From NCBI GenBank assembly GCA_019114465.1, contig DXFM01000031.1:62001-126000 (forward strand): DNA of 64,000 bases. Reading direction: 5' to 3'. This DNA is from Candidatus Lachnoclostridium avicola (GTDB taxonomy: Bacteria; Bacillota; Clostridia; Lachnospirales; Lachnospiraceae). This document shows positions 29,152 through 37,771 of the stretch, piece by piece; position 1 is the first letter of the stretch; each line of letters opens with the position of its first letter. The notes beneath the pieces are model-generated. The model worked only from the letters and a program-made list of their open reading frames with translations, was not told where the DNA came from and searched no databases. The translations under genes were made by a program, and so were the position numbers.

Positions 29152-30609
29152 TCACTGCACCCAGACGCCGTTTCCGTCCACGTAATAGCCGTCCGGCGTG
29201 TAGGCATTCTTCACCATGGCGCCGTCGGAACCCAGGTAGTACCAGTTTTCTCCGGTCGGAACCCAGTAGTCCTTTGCCATGGCGCCGCTGCTGCGGAAGT
29301 AGTACCACTCCCCGTCGGCAGCCTGTCTCCAGCCGGTGGCCATAACCCCGTCGGCGTCAAACCAGTACTCTTCTCCGTCAATATTCATCCACTCCCCGGC
29401 AGCCCGCGTGCCGTCCGATTTGATGAAATACCAGTCGTCTCCGCTCTGCTCCCACCGGTTTTCCCCGGTGCCTGAGCCGTTCATCAGAGCGCTGTAGTTT
29501 TCAAAACCGTAGTCCAGAAGGGCCTTGGTGTCCGCGTAATGGGTGGAAGCGCTCTTCATCACCACGGCGATCAGACGCACCCCGTTCCGCTCCGCCGCAG
29601 TCACCAGGGTGTTTCCCGCCTTTGAGGTGTATCCGGTCTTTCCTCCGATAATCCCCTCATAGTACCGGGAATCGGTGGAATAAAACATCTTGTGGCCCAT
29701 GGTCACCGTTCTCCCCGACGGATTGTTCTTCGTGGCCCCGATGGTGTAGCTCAGGGTGGAGTCCACCTTCCGGACCGTGGGATTTTCCATGGCCGCCCGC
29801 ATGATCAGGGCCATGTCGTAGGGGGTTGTCCTGTGGTTTTCATTGTTCAGTCCGTTGGGATTGACAAAATTGGTATTCTGGCAGCCCAGCTCCTTCGCCC
29901 GGGCGTTCATCATAGCCGCAAAGTTCTCCACGCTGCCGGCCACATGTTCCGCCAGCCCGTTGGCCACCTCGTTGGCAGATTTTAAGAGGAGGGCGTACAG
30001 GCAGTCCTCCACCGTCAGCTGATCCCCCGCCGTCAGATTCAGTGTCACCGCCCCGGACTCCAGATTGGTAGTGGCCGCCTCGGAGAAAGTGACCACCTCG
30101 TCCAGACTGCAGTTTTCCGCCACCAGAAGGGCCGTCATCAGCTTGGTAATGCTGGCGGGATAAAACTGCGTGTTCTCATTCTTGCCGTAGAGCAGCTTTC
30201 CCGTGGAAGCGTCGATGAGGGCCGCCCCCTCCGACTGAACCTGAGGCGCTGAAACGGTGGAAACTGTGGTTCCGGCTCCCGCTCCCGCCTGAGTCTGAGT
30301 TCCGCCCAGGGACGCCCCAGGGCCGGCGCTCTCCGTCTGGGATGAGCCCTGGGAAGTTCCCCCTGTGGATGCTCCCCCTGCGGATGTCCCTCCGGCGGAC
30401 GTCCCGGCAGAGGTACTGCTTCCCGGGCCGGCGCTCTCCCCCGAAGAACTGCCTCCGGGACCAACGCTCTCCGCGGAAGCTCCGGAGCTCTCCGCCGCAG
30501 CCCCGCTCTCTGCGGGAATGGGTGGAATGACGGCGGCCGCAGAGGCCGCCTGGGAACAGGTAAGGCTGGCGCAGAGGGCCAGCAGCAGAATGGATCGATA
30601 TCTTTTCAT
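29152..30609 (-). CDS. D-alanyl-D-alanine carboxypeptidase with C-terminal wall-binding repeats
   Basis: 485 aa. Signal peptide 1-25; a Ser/Gly/Ala-rich linker (about 30-125) made of near-repeats of SAGPGSS and GGTSAGG; peptidase S11 domain with PASITKLM (catalytic Ser-x-x-Lys), SANEVANGLAEH (SxN) and GGKTGYTSKAGN (KTG). The last 100 residues are five choline-binding-like repeats (WYFIKSDGT, YWFDADGV, WYYFRSSGA, WYYLGSDGA, YYVDGNGV). Trims pentapeptides at the outer wall while anchored to it. ATG with AGGAGA. Confidence 0.93.
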   Translation of the reverse strand: MKRYRSILLLALCASLTCSQAASAAAVIPPIPAESGAAAESSGASAESVGPGGSSSGESAGPGSSTSAGTSAGGTSAGGASTGGTSQGSSQTESAGPGASLGGTQTQAGAGAGTTVSTVSAPQVQSEGAALIDASTGKLLYGKNENTQFYPASITKLMTALLVAENCSLDEVVTFSEAATTNLESGAVTLNLTAGDQLTVEDCLYALLLKSANEVANGLAEHVAGSVENFAAMMNARAKELGCQNTNFVNPNGLNNENHRTTPYDMALIMRAAMENPTVRKVDSTLSYTIGATKNNPSGRTVTMGHKMFYSTDSRYYEGIIGGKTGYTSKAGNTLVTAAERNGVRLIAVVMKSASTHYADTKALLDYGFENYSALMNGSGTGENRWEQSGDDWYFIKSDGTRAAGEWMNIDGEEYWFDADGVMATGWRQAADGEWYYFRSSGAMAKDYWVPTGENWYYLGSDGAMVKNAYTPDGYYVDGNGVWVQ

Positions 30610-30695
30610 ATGTAATGTCTCCTGTTTTTTCTCAAAAATCTTGTTAAATTATACCACAGAATGAAAGGGGGCGGGGAATCGATTTTCTTACATTT

Positions 30696-31985
30696 TTATT
30701 GAGAAAAGCCATAACCGGACAAGCAGGCCCTGACCCGATCCGCCAGATCCCGGTCTGTTTTCCAAAACAGCTCCAGCTCCCTCTCCCGCACTGCCGGGCT
30801 GCAGAGAGCCAGCTGCCGGCCGGCCCCGGCTGCCAGACGCTCCTTCTTCTCCTCTCCCAGCTCTCTCCAGTAAGCCGCCGCCTGGGAAAAGTCATCCGCC
30901 TCCCCGGGAATTCTGAAGGCAGGGGAAGGCTCCCGGAGATTGTCGGCAGTATACACAGGCGGGCAGAAAGCGTACTCTTTTTCTCCCTCCTGAGGCAGCT
31001 CTTCCTCCTTCGCCGCCGGCCGGTTCACAGCTATCTCCTGGTAATCTTCTCCCAGCCGCCTTCTGGCGGCGTCCGCGCAGGCAAATATCCGCCCCTGGAG
31101 CATCATATCTCCGGAAAGACTGACCCCCGGCACCAGGCTTCCCGGATCAAAAACTGCCTGGCCCACCTGGGAAGCCTGGTCCTCCGGATTCCGGTTCAAG
31201 GTCAGAAGTCCCGCCCGGACCAGAGGAAAACGGTCCTCCGGCCAGATCTTCGTGCAGTCCAGGGGGTCAAATTCCAGTCCCCAGGCGGTCTCCAGATCCA
31301 TCATCTGCACCGCAAACTCGTACTCCAGCGCCTCTCCCAGTCTCAGCGCCTCATAGAACCGTCTGGCCGCGGCGTCCCGGTCCGCCCCCGAAGCCTCAGC
31401 CGCCGCTTCCTTCTTCCGGCGGCTGAGGAAATGGTACTTCACCAGCCTCCTCTCTCCTCCGTCTGCCTCCCACACAAAGGTGTTCACCCCGTGTCCGTCC
31501 ATCTCCCCGTAATCCCGGACCGTCCCGCCTTCGCCCAAAAGCCGCACAATCAGATTCAGAGTTTCCGGACACCGGGAGCAGAAATCCCAGGCCTTCTCCG
31601 GATCCGGCCGGCAGGAGGCGGCCGCCGGCTCCAGGGCCCGGATCAGATCCCCGTATTTCAGGGGATCCCGGATAAAAAACAGGGGAACATTCAGCCCTGT
31701 CACATCGTAATTTCCCCGGCGGGTATAAAATTTCACAAAAAACCCCCGGATATCCCCCGCCCCGCCGAAGCAGTCTCCCAATCCGGAACGGGAGAAGCGG
31801 ACAAACACCTCCGTCCGCCCGGCGGGATCCTGCAGAAATTCCGCTCTGGTCCAGGCCTTCATGGACTGAAAGGGCTGGAAAAATCCAAAAGCACCGGCCT
31901 CCATGTCCTGGGCCCTGACCAGATCCCTCCGCCTCTGATTTTCAAACACGCTCTCCGGAGTCCACACTCTGCCGTTCTCCCTCAT
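30696..31985 (-). CDS. Divergent catalase-fold heme protein lacking catalytic residues
   Basis: 429 aa, shorter than a usual monofunctional catalase. The fold is clear: AGAFGFF (30-36), VRFSRSGLG, GFFVKFYTRRGNYDVTG, FFIRDPLKYGDLI, DPLDCTKIWPEDRFPLV, LTLNRNPED, MLQGRIFACADAARRRLG. By eye alignment to human catalase, His75 is Gln26, Asn148 is Leu98, and heme-ligand Tyr358 is Cys303, while heme-contact arginines R63, R299 and R310 remain. It is therefore unlikely to be a normal catalase; a thiolate-ligated heme enzyme is a possible inference. ATG with AAAGGAGG. Divergent from the 32173 gene. Confidence 0.85.
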   Translation of the reverse strand: MRENGRVWTPESVFENQRRRDLVRAQDMEAGAFGFFQPFQSMKAWTRAEFLQDPAGRTEVFVRFSRSGLGDCFGGAGDIRGFFVKFYTRRGNYDVTGLNVPLFFIRDPLKYGDLIRALEPAAASCRPDPEKAWDFCSRCPETLNLIVRLLGEGGTVRDYGEMDGHGVNTFVWEADGGERRLVKYHFLSRRKKEAAAEASGADRDAAARRFYEALRLGEALEYEFAVQMMDLETAWGLEFDPLDCTKIWPEDRFPLVRAGLLTLNRNPEDQASQVGQAVFDPGSLVPGVSLSGDMMLQGRIFACADAARRRLGEDYQEIAVNRPAAKEEELPQEGEKEYAFCPPVYTADNLREPSPAFRIPGEADDFSQAAAYWRELGEEKKERLAAGAGRQLALCSPAVRERELELFWKTDRDLADRVRACLSGYGFSQ

Positions 31986-32097
31986 ACCTGTCCTCCTTTC
32001 CTGCTACGGCTACTCTATGCCCGGAACTGCTTTTCCAGACCTCTTTTTCCTTTTACCCCCGCCCCGCCGTCTTTTTCTGAATATCCCTCTCCCCTCC

Positions 32098-32126
32098 TTG
32101 TACTCCCGCAGAAAGGATGATAGAAT
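32098..32126 (+). promoter_or_regulatory. Promoter of the 562-aa membrane protein gene
   Basis: -35 TTGTAC (32098-32103), 17-nt spacer, -10 TAGAAT (32121-32126), about 45 nt before the ATG. Confidence 0.55.
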
Positions 32127-32172
32127 GGGGAGACAGCGGCAGAAAAACTGCTGCATAATCAGGAGGTTTCCC

Positions 32173-33861
32173 ATGAAAAACAAACGTATCCCATCCATCG
32201 CAGGACGGATCGCCGTGTCCGCCCTGCTGATCTTTCTCGCATTTTATATGCTGCTGCCGGCAATCAACCTGAGAGACCGGAATTTCTTCCAGTTTCTCAT
32301 TCTGTCCATTCTGATCATACTGGTGGTCAATTTTCTCACGTTCCTGAAGGATTTTCTCTCCAGTCTCCTGGACGGGGGCATGACCATCGCCCACCGGGAC
32401 CCGGTCACGGGACAGATCATCTTTGAAAAACGCCAGAGGAAAGACCGCCCCATCAGTCTGGAGCGGCCGTTAAAGCTGGGCTTTGGGGCCATCGCCCTGC
32501 TCCTTGTCTGGATGGCCGCCGCCACCGTCATCGGAACGCCTCTGTTTAACGCCGCCAGATACCGGGACCTGATCACCCTCACCGACGGCGACTTCGCCGC
32601 GGACATCGCCGAGATCGAGATGAAAAACATTCCCGTGGTGGACAGGGACTCCGCCTCCCGCCTGGGCGACCGGAAGCTGGGGGAAATGACGGAGCTGGTA
32701 TCCCAGTTTGAGATCGCCGGCAATTACACCCAGATCAACTACCGGGGCACTCCCTACCGGGTGACTCCCCTAAGGTACGCCGACCCCATCAAATGGTTTT
32801 TCAACCGGAAATCCGGTCTGCCGGCCTACATCACCGTGGACATGGTGACCCAGCAGACCGACCTGGTCTGGCTGGAGGAAGGGATGAAATACTCCCCCAG
32901 CGAATATTTCTTCCGAAATATTGACCGCTATCTCCGGTTCCGCTATCCCACGAAAATCTTTGACGACGTTTCCTTTGAAATCGATGACAGCGGCGTACCC
33001 TACTGGGTGGCGCCCACCATCACCTACCGGGTGGGCTGGTGGGACGGCAGAGACATTGACGGAGCCGTCCTGGTAAACGCGGTGACCGGCGAGTGCACCT
33101 ATTACGACAAGGAGGACGTTCCCCAGTGGATCGACCAGCTCTACGCCTCCGATCTGATCATCACCCAGCTGGATGACAACGGAAAGTATCAGAACGGCTA
33201 CTGGAACTCCATCTTCGGTCAGAGGAATGTGCGCCGCACCACCTACGGCTACAACTATCTGGCCTTAAACGACGACGTGTACCTCTACACCGGAATGTCC
33301 TCCGTCACCGCCGACCAGTCCAATATCGGCTTCGTGCTGGTCAACCTGCGGACGAAGGAAACCCGGTTTTACACCGTTCCCGGAGCCACAGAACAGTCCG
33401 CCATGGCCTCCGCGGAGGGGCAGGTGCAGCATTTAAATTACAAGGCCACCTTCCCTCTGCTCTTAAACATCTCCAACCGGCCCACCTACTTCATCTCTCT
33501 GAAGGACGGCGCCGGCCTGGTGAAAATGTACGCCTTTGTGGACGTGGAACAGTACCAGATCGTGGGGACGGGACAGTCTGTCACCGAAGCGGAGGACAAC
33601 TACCGTCAGGCCCTGAACCTGGAGGATGTGGCTCTGGAGACGCCTGCAGGAACCGAACCGGTTTCCGGAGAGATCGAAGCCATTGAGAACGTGGTGGTAT
33701 CGGGAAACACCTGCTACTATTTCACCCTCTCCGGCTCCGGGGACGTATACTGCGCCCCGGTCACCTTAGATCCCCGGCTGCCTTTCCTGCAGCCCGGTGA
33801 TTCCGTCTCCTTCCTCCCCGCGGAGAGCGGAAGCCCCATCCAGGTACTGGAATGGAGATAA
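32173..33861 (+). CDS. Unknown membrane protein with large soluble domain
   Basis: 562 aa from the ATG at 32173 (AGGAGG upstream). Three hydrophobic helices in the first 130 residues: AVSALLIFLAFYMLLPA, FFQFLILSILIILVVNFL and LGFGAIALLLVWMAAATV. The remaining 430 residues form an unassigned domain rich in Tyr/Trp and short beta stretches (WWDGRDIDGAVLVNAVTGE; YGYNYLALNDDVYLYTG). I do not recognise a family with known function. Monocistronic, ending in a bidirectional terminator shared with ftsH. Confidence 0.8.
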   Translation: MKNKRIPSIAGRIAVSALLIFLAFYMLLPAINLRDRNFFQFLILSILIILVVNFLTFLKDFLSSLLDGGMTIAHRDPVTGQIIFEKRQRKDRPISLERPLKLGFGAIALLLVWMAAATVIGTPLFNAARYRDLITLTDGDFAADIAEIEMKNIPVVDRDSASRLGDRKLGEMTELVSQFEIAGNYTQINYRGTPYRVTPLRYADPIKWFFNRKSGLPAYITVDMVTQQTDLVWLEEGMKYSPSEYFFRNIDRYLRFRYPTKIFDDVSFEIDDSGVPYWVAPTITYRVGWWDGRDIDGAVLVNAVTGECTYYDKEDVPQWIDQLYASDLIITQLDDNGKYQNGYWNSIFGQRNVRRTTYGYNYLALNDDVYLYTGMSSVTADQSNIGFVLVNLRTKETRFYTVPGATEQSAMASAEGQVQHLNYKATFPLLLNISNRPTYFISLKDGAGLVKMYAFVDVEQYQIVGTGQSVTEAEDNYRQALNLEDVALETPAGTEPVSGEIEAIENVVVSGNTCYYFTLSGSGDVYCAPVTLDPRLPFLQPGDSVSFLPAESGSPIQVLEWR

Positions 33862-33866
33862 CAGAG

Positions 33867-33900
33867 CAGCCCACCCCGGTTTTCACGCCGGGATGGGCTG
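33867..33900. terminator. Bidirectional terminator between convergent genes
   Basis: CAGCCCACCCCGG (33867-33879) pairs with CCGGGATGGGCTG (33888-33900) with one mismatch; TCCTGTTTTT follows on the forward strand. It ends the 32173 gene and probably also ftsH. Confidence 0.85.
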
Positions 33901-33925
33901 TCCTGTTTTTGATTTCTGTTTTTCT

Positions 33926-35809
33926 TTATTTCTTCTCTTCCTCTGCCCCGTCCTCTTTCTGATTCTGCGTCTGATTCTGCGCCAGACTCTCGTTTAAAAT
34001 ATCCATAAATTCCTCTCCTGTGATGGTCTCATGGATATACAGGTACTGGGCCAGGGAATTCAGTTCCTTCATATGGGCCCGCAGCAGATTTTCCGCCTTC
34101 TGGTACTGAGTCTTCACCACCTCGATCACCTTCCGGTCGATCTCCGTGGCCGTCTCCGGGGAGCAGGCCATGGAGGCGTCTCCGCCCAGATACTGGTTGC
34201 CCACCGTCTCCAGAGCCACCATGCCGAAACTGTCGCTCATGCCGAACCGGGTGATCATGGCCCTGGCAAGCTTGGTGGCCTGCTCAATATCGTTAGAGGC
34301 ACCGGTGGTGATGGAGTGGAAGATCAGATCCTCCGCCACCCGGCCGCCGGTGAAGGTAGCAATCTTATTTTCCAGTTCTTCCTTGGTCATCAGGTTGTGT
34401 TCATCCTGGTCCACCTGCATGGTGTAGCCCAGGGCGCCGGAGGTTCTGGGAATAATGGTAATCTTCGTCACCGGAGCCGAATTGGTCTGAAGAGCCGCCA
34501 CCAGGGCGTGGCCGGTCTCGTGATAGGAGACCACCATCTTCTCGTGGTCGGACATGATCTTGTTTTTCTTCTGGTAGCCGGCGATCACCACTTCCACGCT
34601 CTCCTCCAGATCCGCCTGGGTGACCACTTTTCTTCCGTTTCTCACCGCGTGAAGGGCAGCCTCATTGACCATATTGGCCAGCTCCGCGCCGGAAGCTCCC
34701 GCCGCAGCCCGGGCGATGGCGGCAAAGTCCACATCGTCCGCCAGCTTCACCTTCTTGCCGTGAACCTTCAGAATGGCTTCCCTTCCCTGAAGATCGGGAA
34801 GCTCCACGGGAATTCTCCGGTCAAACCGCCCCGGACGGAGCAGAGCCGGATCCAAAGATTCCGGGCGGTTGGTGGCCGCCAGGATGATCACGCCTTTCCG
34901 GGCGTCAAAACCATCCATCTCCGTGAGCAGCTGGTTTAAGGTCTGCTCTCTCTCGTCGTTGCCGCCCATGGGGCCGCTGTCCCTCTTCTTTCCAATGGTA
35001 TCGATCTCGTCGATGAACACGATACAGGGAGCTTTCTCATTGGCCTGTTTAAACAGGTCCCGGACCTTCGCCGCTCCCATGCCCACAAACATCTCCACAA
35101 ACTCAGATCCGGAGATGGAGAAGAAGGGCACGTTGGCCTCTCCGGCCACCGCCTTTGCCAGCAGCGTCTTGCCGGTTCCGGGCGGGCCCACCAAAAGAGC
35201 TCCCTTGGGGATGGTGGCTCCAATCTCCGTATACCGTCCGGGATTGTGAAGATAGTCCACAATCTCCTTCAGCAGCTCCTTGGCCTCCTCCTCGCCGGCC
35301 ACATCGGAGAACCGGATCCCCTCCGTGGACTGAACATAGACCTTTGCGTTGCTCTTTCCAAAGGACATGGCGTTCCCCAGGCCGCCCGTCCCCATTTTTT
35401 TCATCATCCACCGGGACAGCAGCTGTCCCAGAACCACAAAAAGCACCACCGGGACCACCCAGCTGATCAGCATCTGCAGCAGGGGGGACATCTGCTGCAC
35501 AATGGGTTCCCCGAAATCCCGGATGCCCGCGCTGTACAGCCGGTCCACCAGGAACGGATCGTCCATCCGGCCGGTTTTATAATAGTTGGGCGGCGTGTCC
35601 TTGTCGCTGAAAATGATCTCCGTATCCGTCACCTGGACCTCCGCCAGATCCCGCTCCTCCGCCATCTGGAGAAACTCGCCGTACCCCACTTCCTCCACCC
35701 GGGCGGAAAACAGGGAAGGGGTCACCAGCATATTAAACAGCATCAGCACCACCAGCGCGATCAGATAATAGAAGATCAGCGGCTTTTTTGGTGTTTTTAC
35801 TTCCTTCAT
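33926..35809 (-). CDS. ftsH: ATP-dependent zinc metalloprotease FtsH
   Basis: 627 aa. Two N-terminal helices ([18 protein letters not shown] about 12-29; [17 protein letters not shown] about 114-130) enclose a short extracytoplasmic domain; AAA with GPPGTGKT near 207 and FIDEIDTIG; the zinc site HETGH is near residue 430. Degrades misfolded membrane and regulatory proteins. Its start is only 16 nt after the MarR stop, so the two share a transcript. The ATG follows AAAGGAATCAAAGGT. This may not be the housekeeping FtsH copy, given the MarR partner. Confidence 0.94.
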   Translation of the reverse strand: MKEVKTPKKPLIFYYLIALVVLMLFNMLVTPSLFSARVEEVGYGEFLQMAEERDLAEVQVTDTEIIFSDKDTPPNYYKTGRMDDPFLVDRLYSAGIRDFGEPIVQQMSPLLQMLISWVVPVVLFVVLGQLLSRWMMKKMGTGGLGNAMSFGKSNAKVYVQSTEGIRFSDVAGEEEAKELLKEIVDYLHNPGRYTEIGATIPKGALLVGPPGTGKTLLAKAVAGEANVPFFSISGSEFVEMFVGMGAAKVRDLFKQANEKAPCIVFIDEIDTIGKKRDSGPMGGNDEREQTLNQLLTEMDGFDARKGVIILAATNRPESLDPALLRPGRFDRRIPVELPDLQGREAILKVHGKKVKLADDVDFAAIARAAAGASGAELANMVNEAALHAVRNGRKVVTQADLEESVEVVIAGYQKKNKIMSDHEKMVVSYHETGHALVAALQTNSAPVTKITIIPRTSGALGYTMQVDQDEHNLMTKEELENKIATFTGGRVAEDLIFHSITTGASNDIEQATKLARAMITRFGMSDSFGMVALETVGNQYLGGDASMACSPETATEIDRKVIEVVKTQYQKAENLLRAHMKELNSLAQYLYIHETITGEEFMDILNESLAQNQTQNQKEDGAEEEKK

Positions 35810-35825
35810 ACCTTTGATTCCTTTC

Positions 35826-36275
35826 TCATTTTTTTTCTTTTTTCAGGTTCTGCGCAAGACTGCACAATTTATTCAGTCCATTGATAATTTCCTCCACGTT
35901 TTCCTGGGGCTCCTCCTGCAGAAAGCGGCCGCAGCACTGGTCCAGCTCTTCCTTCATGTCCTGGAGCAGCTTCCGGCCCTCCTCGTCCATGTCCACCAGC
36001 ACCACCCGCTCATCTTCCGGACAGCGGCTGCGCACAATCAGCTTTTTCTCCTCCATTTTCTTACAGACGCCGGTAATATTTCCCCGAAGAATACCCACTT
36101 TTTCACTCAGCTCCCCCACGCTCTGGGGCCCGGACTTCTCCAGCGCCATCAGAATATGAAACTGCTGGGGAGGCAGGCCGTAGCGCCGGCACACCGGCAC
36201 GATGCAGATCTCCATTGCGTCCTTGAGAACAAGAGACGCCTCTAAGAGTTCGTTCCGAAAATCCGCTGAGGTCAT
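35826..36275 (-). CDS. MarR-family regulator co-transcribed with ftsH
   Basis: 149 aa. Winged helix about 40-115 (KSGPQSVGELSEKVGILRGNITGVC, then KLIVRSRCPEDERVVLVDM wing) flanked by dimer helices. ATG at 36275 with AAAGGAGG. The promoter region contains a perfect AT-rich palindrome (36295-36319), a good self-operator. MarR repressors generally release DNA on binding phenolics or on thiol oxidation. Confidence 0.92.
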   Translation of the reverse strand: MTSADFRNELLEASLVLKDAMEICIVPVCRRYGLPPQQFHILMALEKSGPQSVGELSEKVGILRGNITGVCKKMEEKKLIVRSRCPEDERVVLVDMDEEGRKLLQDMKEELDQCCGRFLQEEPQENVEEIINGLNKLCSLAQNLKKEKK

Positions 36276-36294
36276 TTGATTCCTCCTTTTGTTC

Positions 36295-36319
36295 TTAAAA
36301 TATGTATTTTATATTTTAA
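36295..36319. promoter_or_regulatory. Candidate MarR operator
   Basis: Arms TTAAAATAT (36295-36303) and ATATTTTAA (36311-36319) are perfect complements separated by 7 nt, just ahead of the ribosome site of the MarR gene. The arrangement suggests autorepression of the marR-ftsH transcript. The surrounding 100 nt are very AT-rich, so -10/-35 boxes are ambiguous. Confidence 0.6.
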
Positions 36320-36412
36320 TCTGTATTTGTGTATTTTCAATATCTATTTTGTAAAAGAAGTATAAAATTTTCATAATTTTTTCCCTGAAAGACCATTTTG
36401 GGATAAAAAAAG

Positions 36413-36434
36413 AGCTGTCCGCTATTTTACAGCT
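36413..36434 (-). terminator. Terminator overlapping the stop of the cysteine protein
   Basis: Reverse strand AGCTGT (36429-36434) pairs with ACAGCT (36413-36418), followed by CTTTTTTTATC. The 5' arm uses the last codons before the stop at 36422, a compact arrangement. Confidence 0.75.
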
Positions 36435-36931
36435 TTCAGCTCGTCAACGATGGCATCCAGCCAGTCTCCGCCCCAGTCTTCTCCCAGGGCAAAAAGGGCC
36501 CGAAATACCAGATCTTCCTGTTCCTCTCGCTTTTTCAGATGTCCCAGCCTTCTGATCTCCTCCAGGATCACCTGCTTTTTCCCTCTGATCTCCGGCCTTG
36601 CCAGCCAGAAGCCGTCTGCATCATAATCAAAAAAACGGCCGCAGGGCGTCCGGCAGAGGGCGCAGTCGGGGAGGATCTCATCCTTTTTCTTCCGGATCGC
36701 CTCCGCCAGAGCCGGTCCACTCTCCCCTTCCAGGTCCGCAGAATCATCCGGCCGGCCCACCGGACTGTCTCCCGCGCTTTTCAGGGCGTCTGTCCAGGCG
36801 GATCCGTCCAGCAGCCGGCAGAGAGCCGTCTCCACCAGCCGCTTTGTCTCCTCGTCTGCCGGTTCCCGGTCCGCCGTCCTCACCAGTCCGACCACCGCTC
36901 CCAGCAGATCATTCCACTTCTCTTCCATCAT
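36422..36931 (-). CDS. Unknown cysteine-motif protein paired with a ferredoxin-like protein
   Basis: 169 aa, soluble, mostly helical. The only striking motif is DCALCRTPCGRFFDYD (about 95-110), a CxxCxxxC cluster suited to metal or disulfide chemistry. It follows the 4Fe-4S protein by 7 nt and ends in its own terminator, so the two form an operon. In other Clostridia, as I recall, similar pairs lie beside hcp (hydroxylamine reductase) and an HcpR-type regulator; hcp is absent from this window. Confidence 0.7.
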   Translation of the reverse strand: MMEEKWNDLLGAVVGLVRTADREPADEETKRLVETALCRLLDGSAWTDALKSAGDSPVGRPDDSADLEGESGPALAEAIRKKKDEILPDCALCRTPCGRFFDYDADGFWLARPEIRGKKQVILEEIRRLGHLKKREEQEDLVFRALFALGEDWGGDWLDAIVDELKAVK

Positions 36932-36938
36932 CTGTCTC

Positions 36939-37673
36939 CTACTGCTCCAGGATCTCTCCGTTTACGGAAACCACTGTCACCTGCCAGGGCAGGAACTTTC
37001 CGCTGTTCTGAAGGGCTGTCTTTACCGCCCGCTCCAGCCCGCCGCAGCAGGGCACCTCCATGCGGACTATGGTGACGCTTTTGATTTCATTGCGCCGGAT
37101 GATCTCCGTCAGCTTCTCCGTATAATTCACCGGATCCAGCTTCGGACAGCCGATCAGCGTCACCCGGCCGCGGATGAACCGGTTGTGGAAATCTCCGAAA
37201 GCGTAAGCCGTGCAGTCCGCCGCTATGAGAAGGCTGGCGCCCTGGTAATAGGGGGCTGTCACCGGGGCAAGCTGAATCTGAACGGGCCACTGGCGCAGCT
37301 GGCTCTGGGCCGGAATCCCGGTCTCCCGGCAGCTTTCCCCAGCGGCTTTTCCGCCACGCTCAATGGCTCTGGAAGCGGCGCCGGGGCAGCCGCAGGCGGA
37401 GGCTTTCGTCTGTTTGCTCTCCTCCTGTCTTCTGCGGCTTTCCATGTGAACCTTCACCGCCTCCTCGTCAAAGGCTGCCGCCTCCCTCTCCTCGAAGGAG
37501 ATGGCCCCCGTGGGACAGGCGGGCAGGCAGTTGCCCAGACCGTCGCAGTAATCGTCCCGGATCAGCTCCGCCTTGCCGTCCACCATGGCGATAGCGCCCT
37601 CCTGGCAGGCGTCAGCGCAGAGACCGCAGCCGTTGCATTTTTCTCTGTCTATCACAATAATTTTTCTGATCAT
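36939..37673 (-). CDS. Ferredoxin-like 4Fe-4S protein with C-terminal cysteine domain
   Basis: 244 aa. First cluster motif CNGCGLCADAC (13-23) is complete; the second, CDGLGNCLPAC (about 44-54), lacks one Cys of the CxxCxxC pattern and may hold a 3Fe-4S or degenerate cluster. A linker with CGCPG follows, then a 100-residue domain with ADCTAYAFGDFHNRF and VRMEVPCCGGLERAV. Probably an electron-transfer or cluster-handling protein in nitrosative or redox stress, judged from neighbours. ATG with GGAGG. Divergent from the Crp/Fnr regulator. Confidence 0.85.
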   Translation of the reverse strand: MIRKIIVIDREKCNGCGLCADACQEGAIAMVDGKAELIRDDYCDGLGNCLPACPTGAISFEEREAAAFDEEAVKVHMESRRRQEESKQTKASACGCPGAASRAIERGGKAAGESCRETGIPAQSQLRQWPVQIQLAPVTAPYYQGASLLIAADCTAYAFGDFHNRFIRGRVTLIGCPKLDPVNYTEKLTEIIRRNEIKSVTIVRMEVPCCGGLERAVKTALQNSGKFLPWQVTVVSVNGEILEQ

Positions 37674-37697
37674 TTCTTCTTTTCCTCCATATCTTCC

Positions 37698-37756
37698 TTG
37701 ACCTCATGGGGAGAGTATACTATAATTTCCGGAAAAAGTATGTTGTAATTCCAACA
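37698..37756 (+). promoter_or_regulatory. Crp/Fnr gene promoter and shared operator
   Basis: Forward -35 TTGACC (37698-37703), 17-nt spacer, -10 TATAAT (37721-37726). Downstream, TGTTGTAATTCCAACA (37741-37756) is a palindrome with 5-bp arms, lying where a repressor would block this promoter. For the divergent ferredoxin gene, a -10 TATACT (37714-37719, reverse) puts the same palindrome about 41.5 bp from the expected start, the classic class II activator position. One site could thus repress its own gene and activate the partner. Confidence 0.65.
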
Positions 37757-37771
37757 AAGGAGGAAATATTT

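Noticed and set aside
30696-31985. Ordinary catalase
   Set aside because: The fold matches but the essential His, Asn and Tyr are all replaced.
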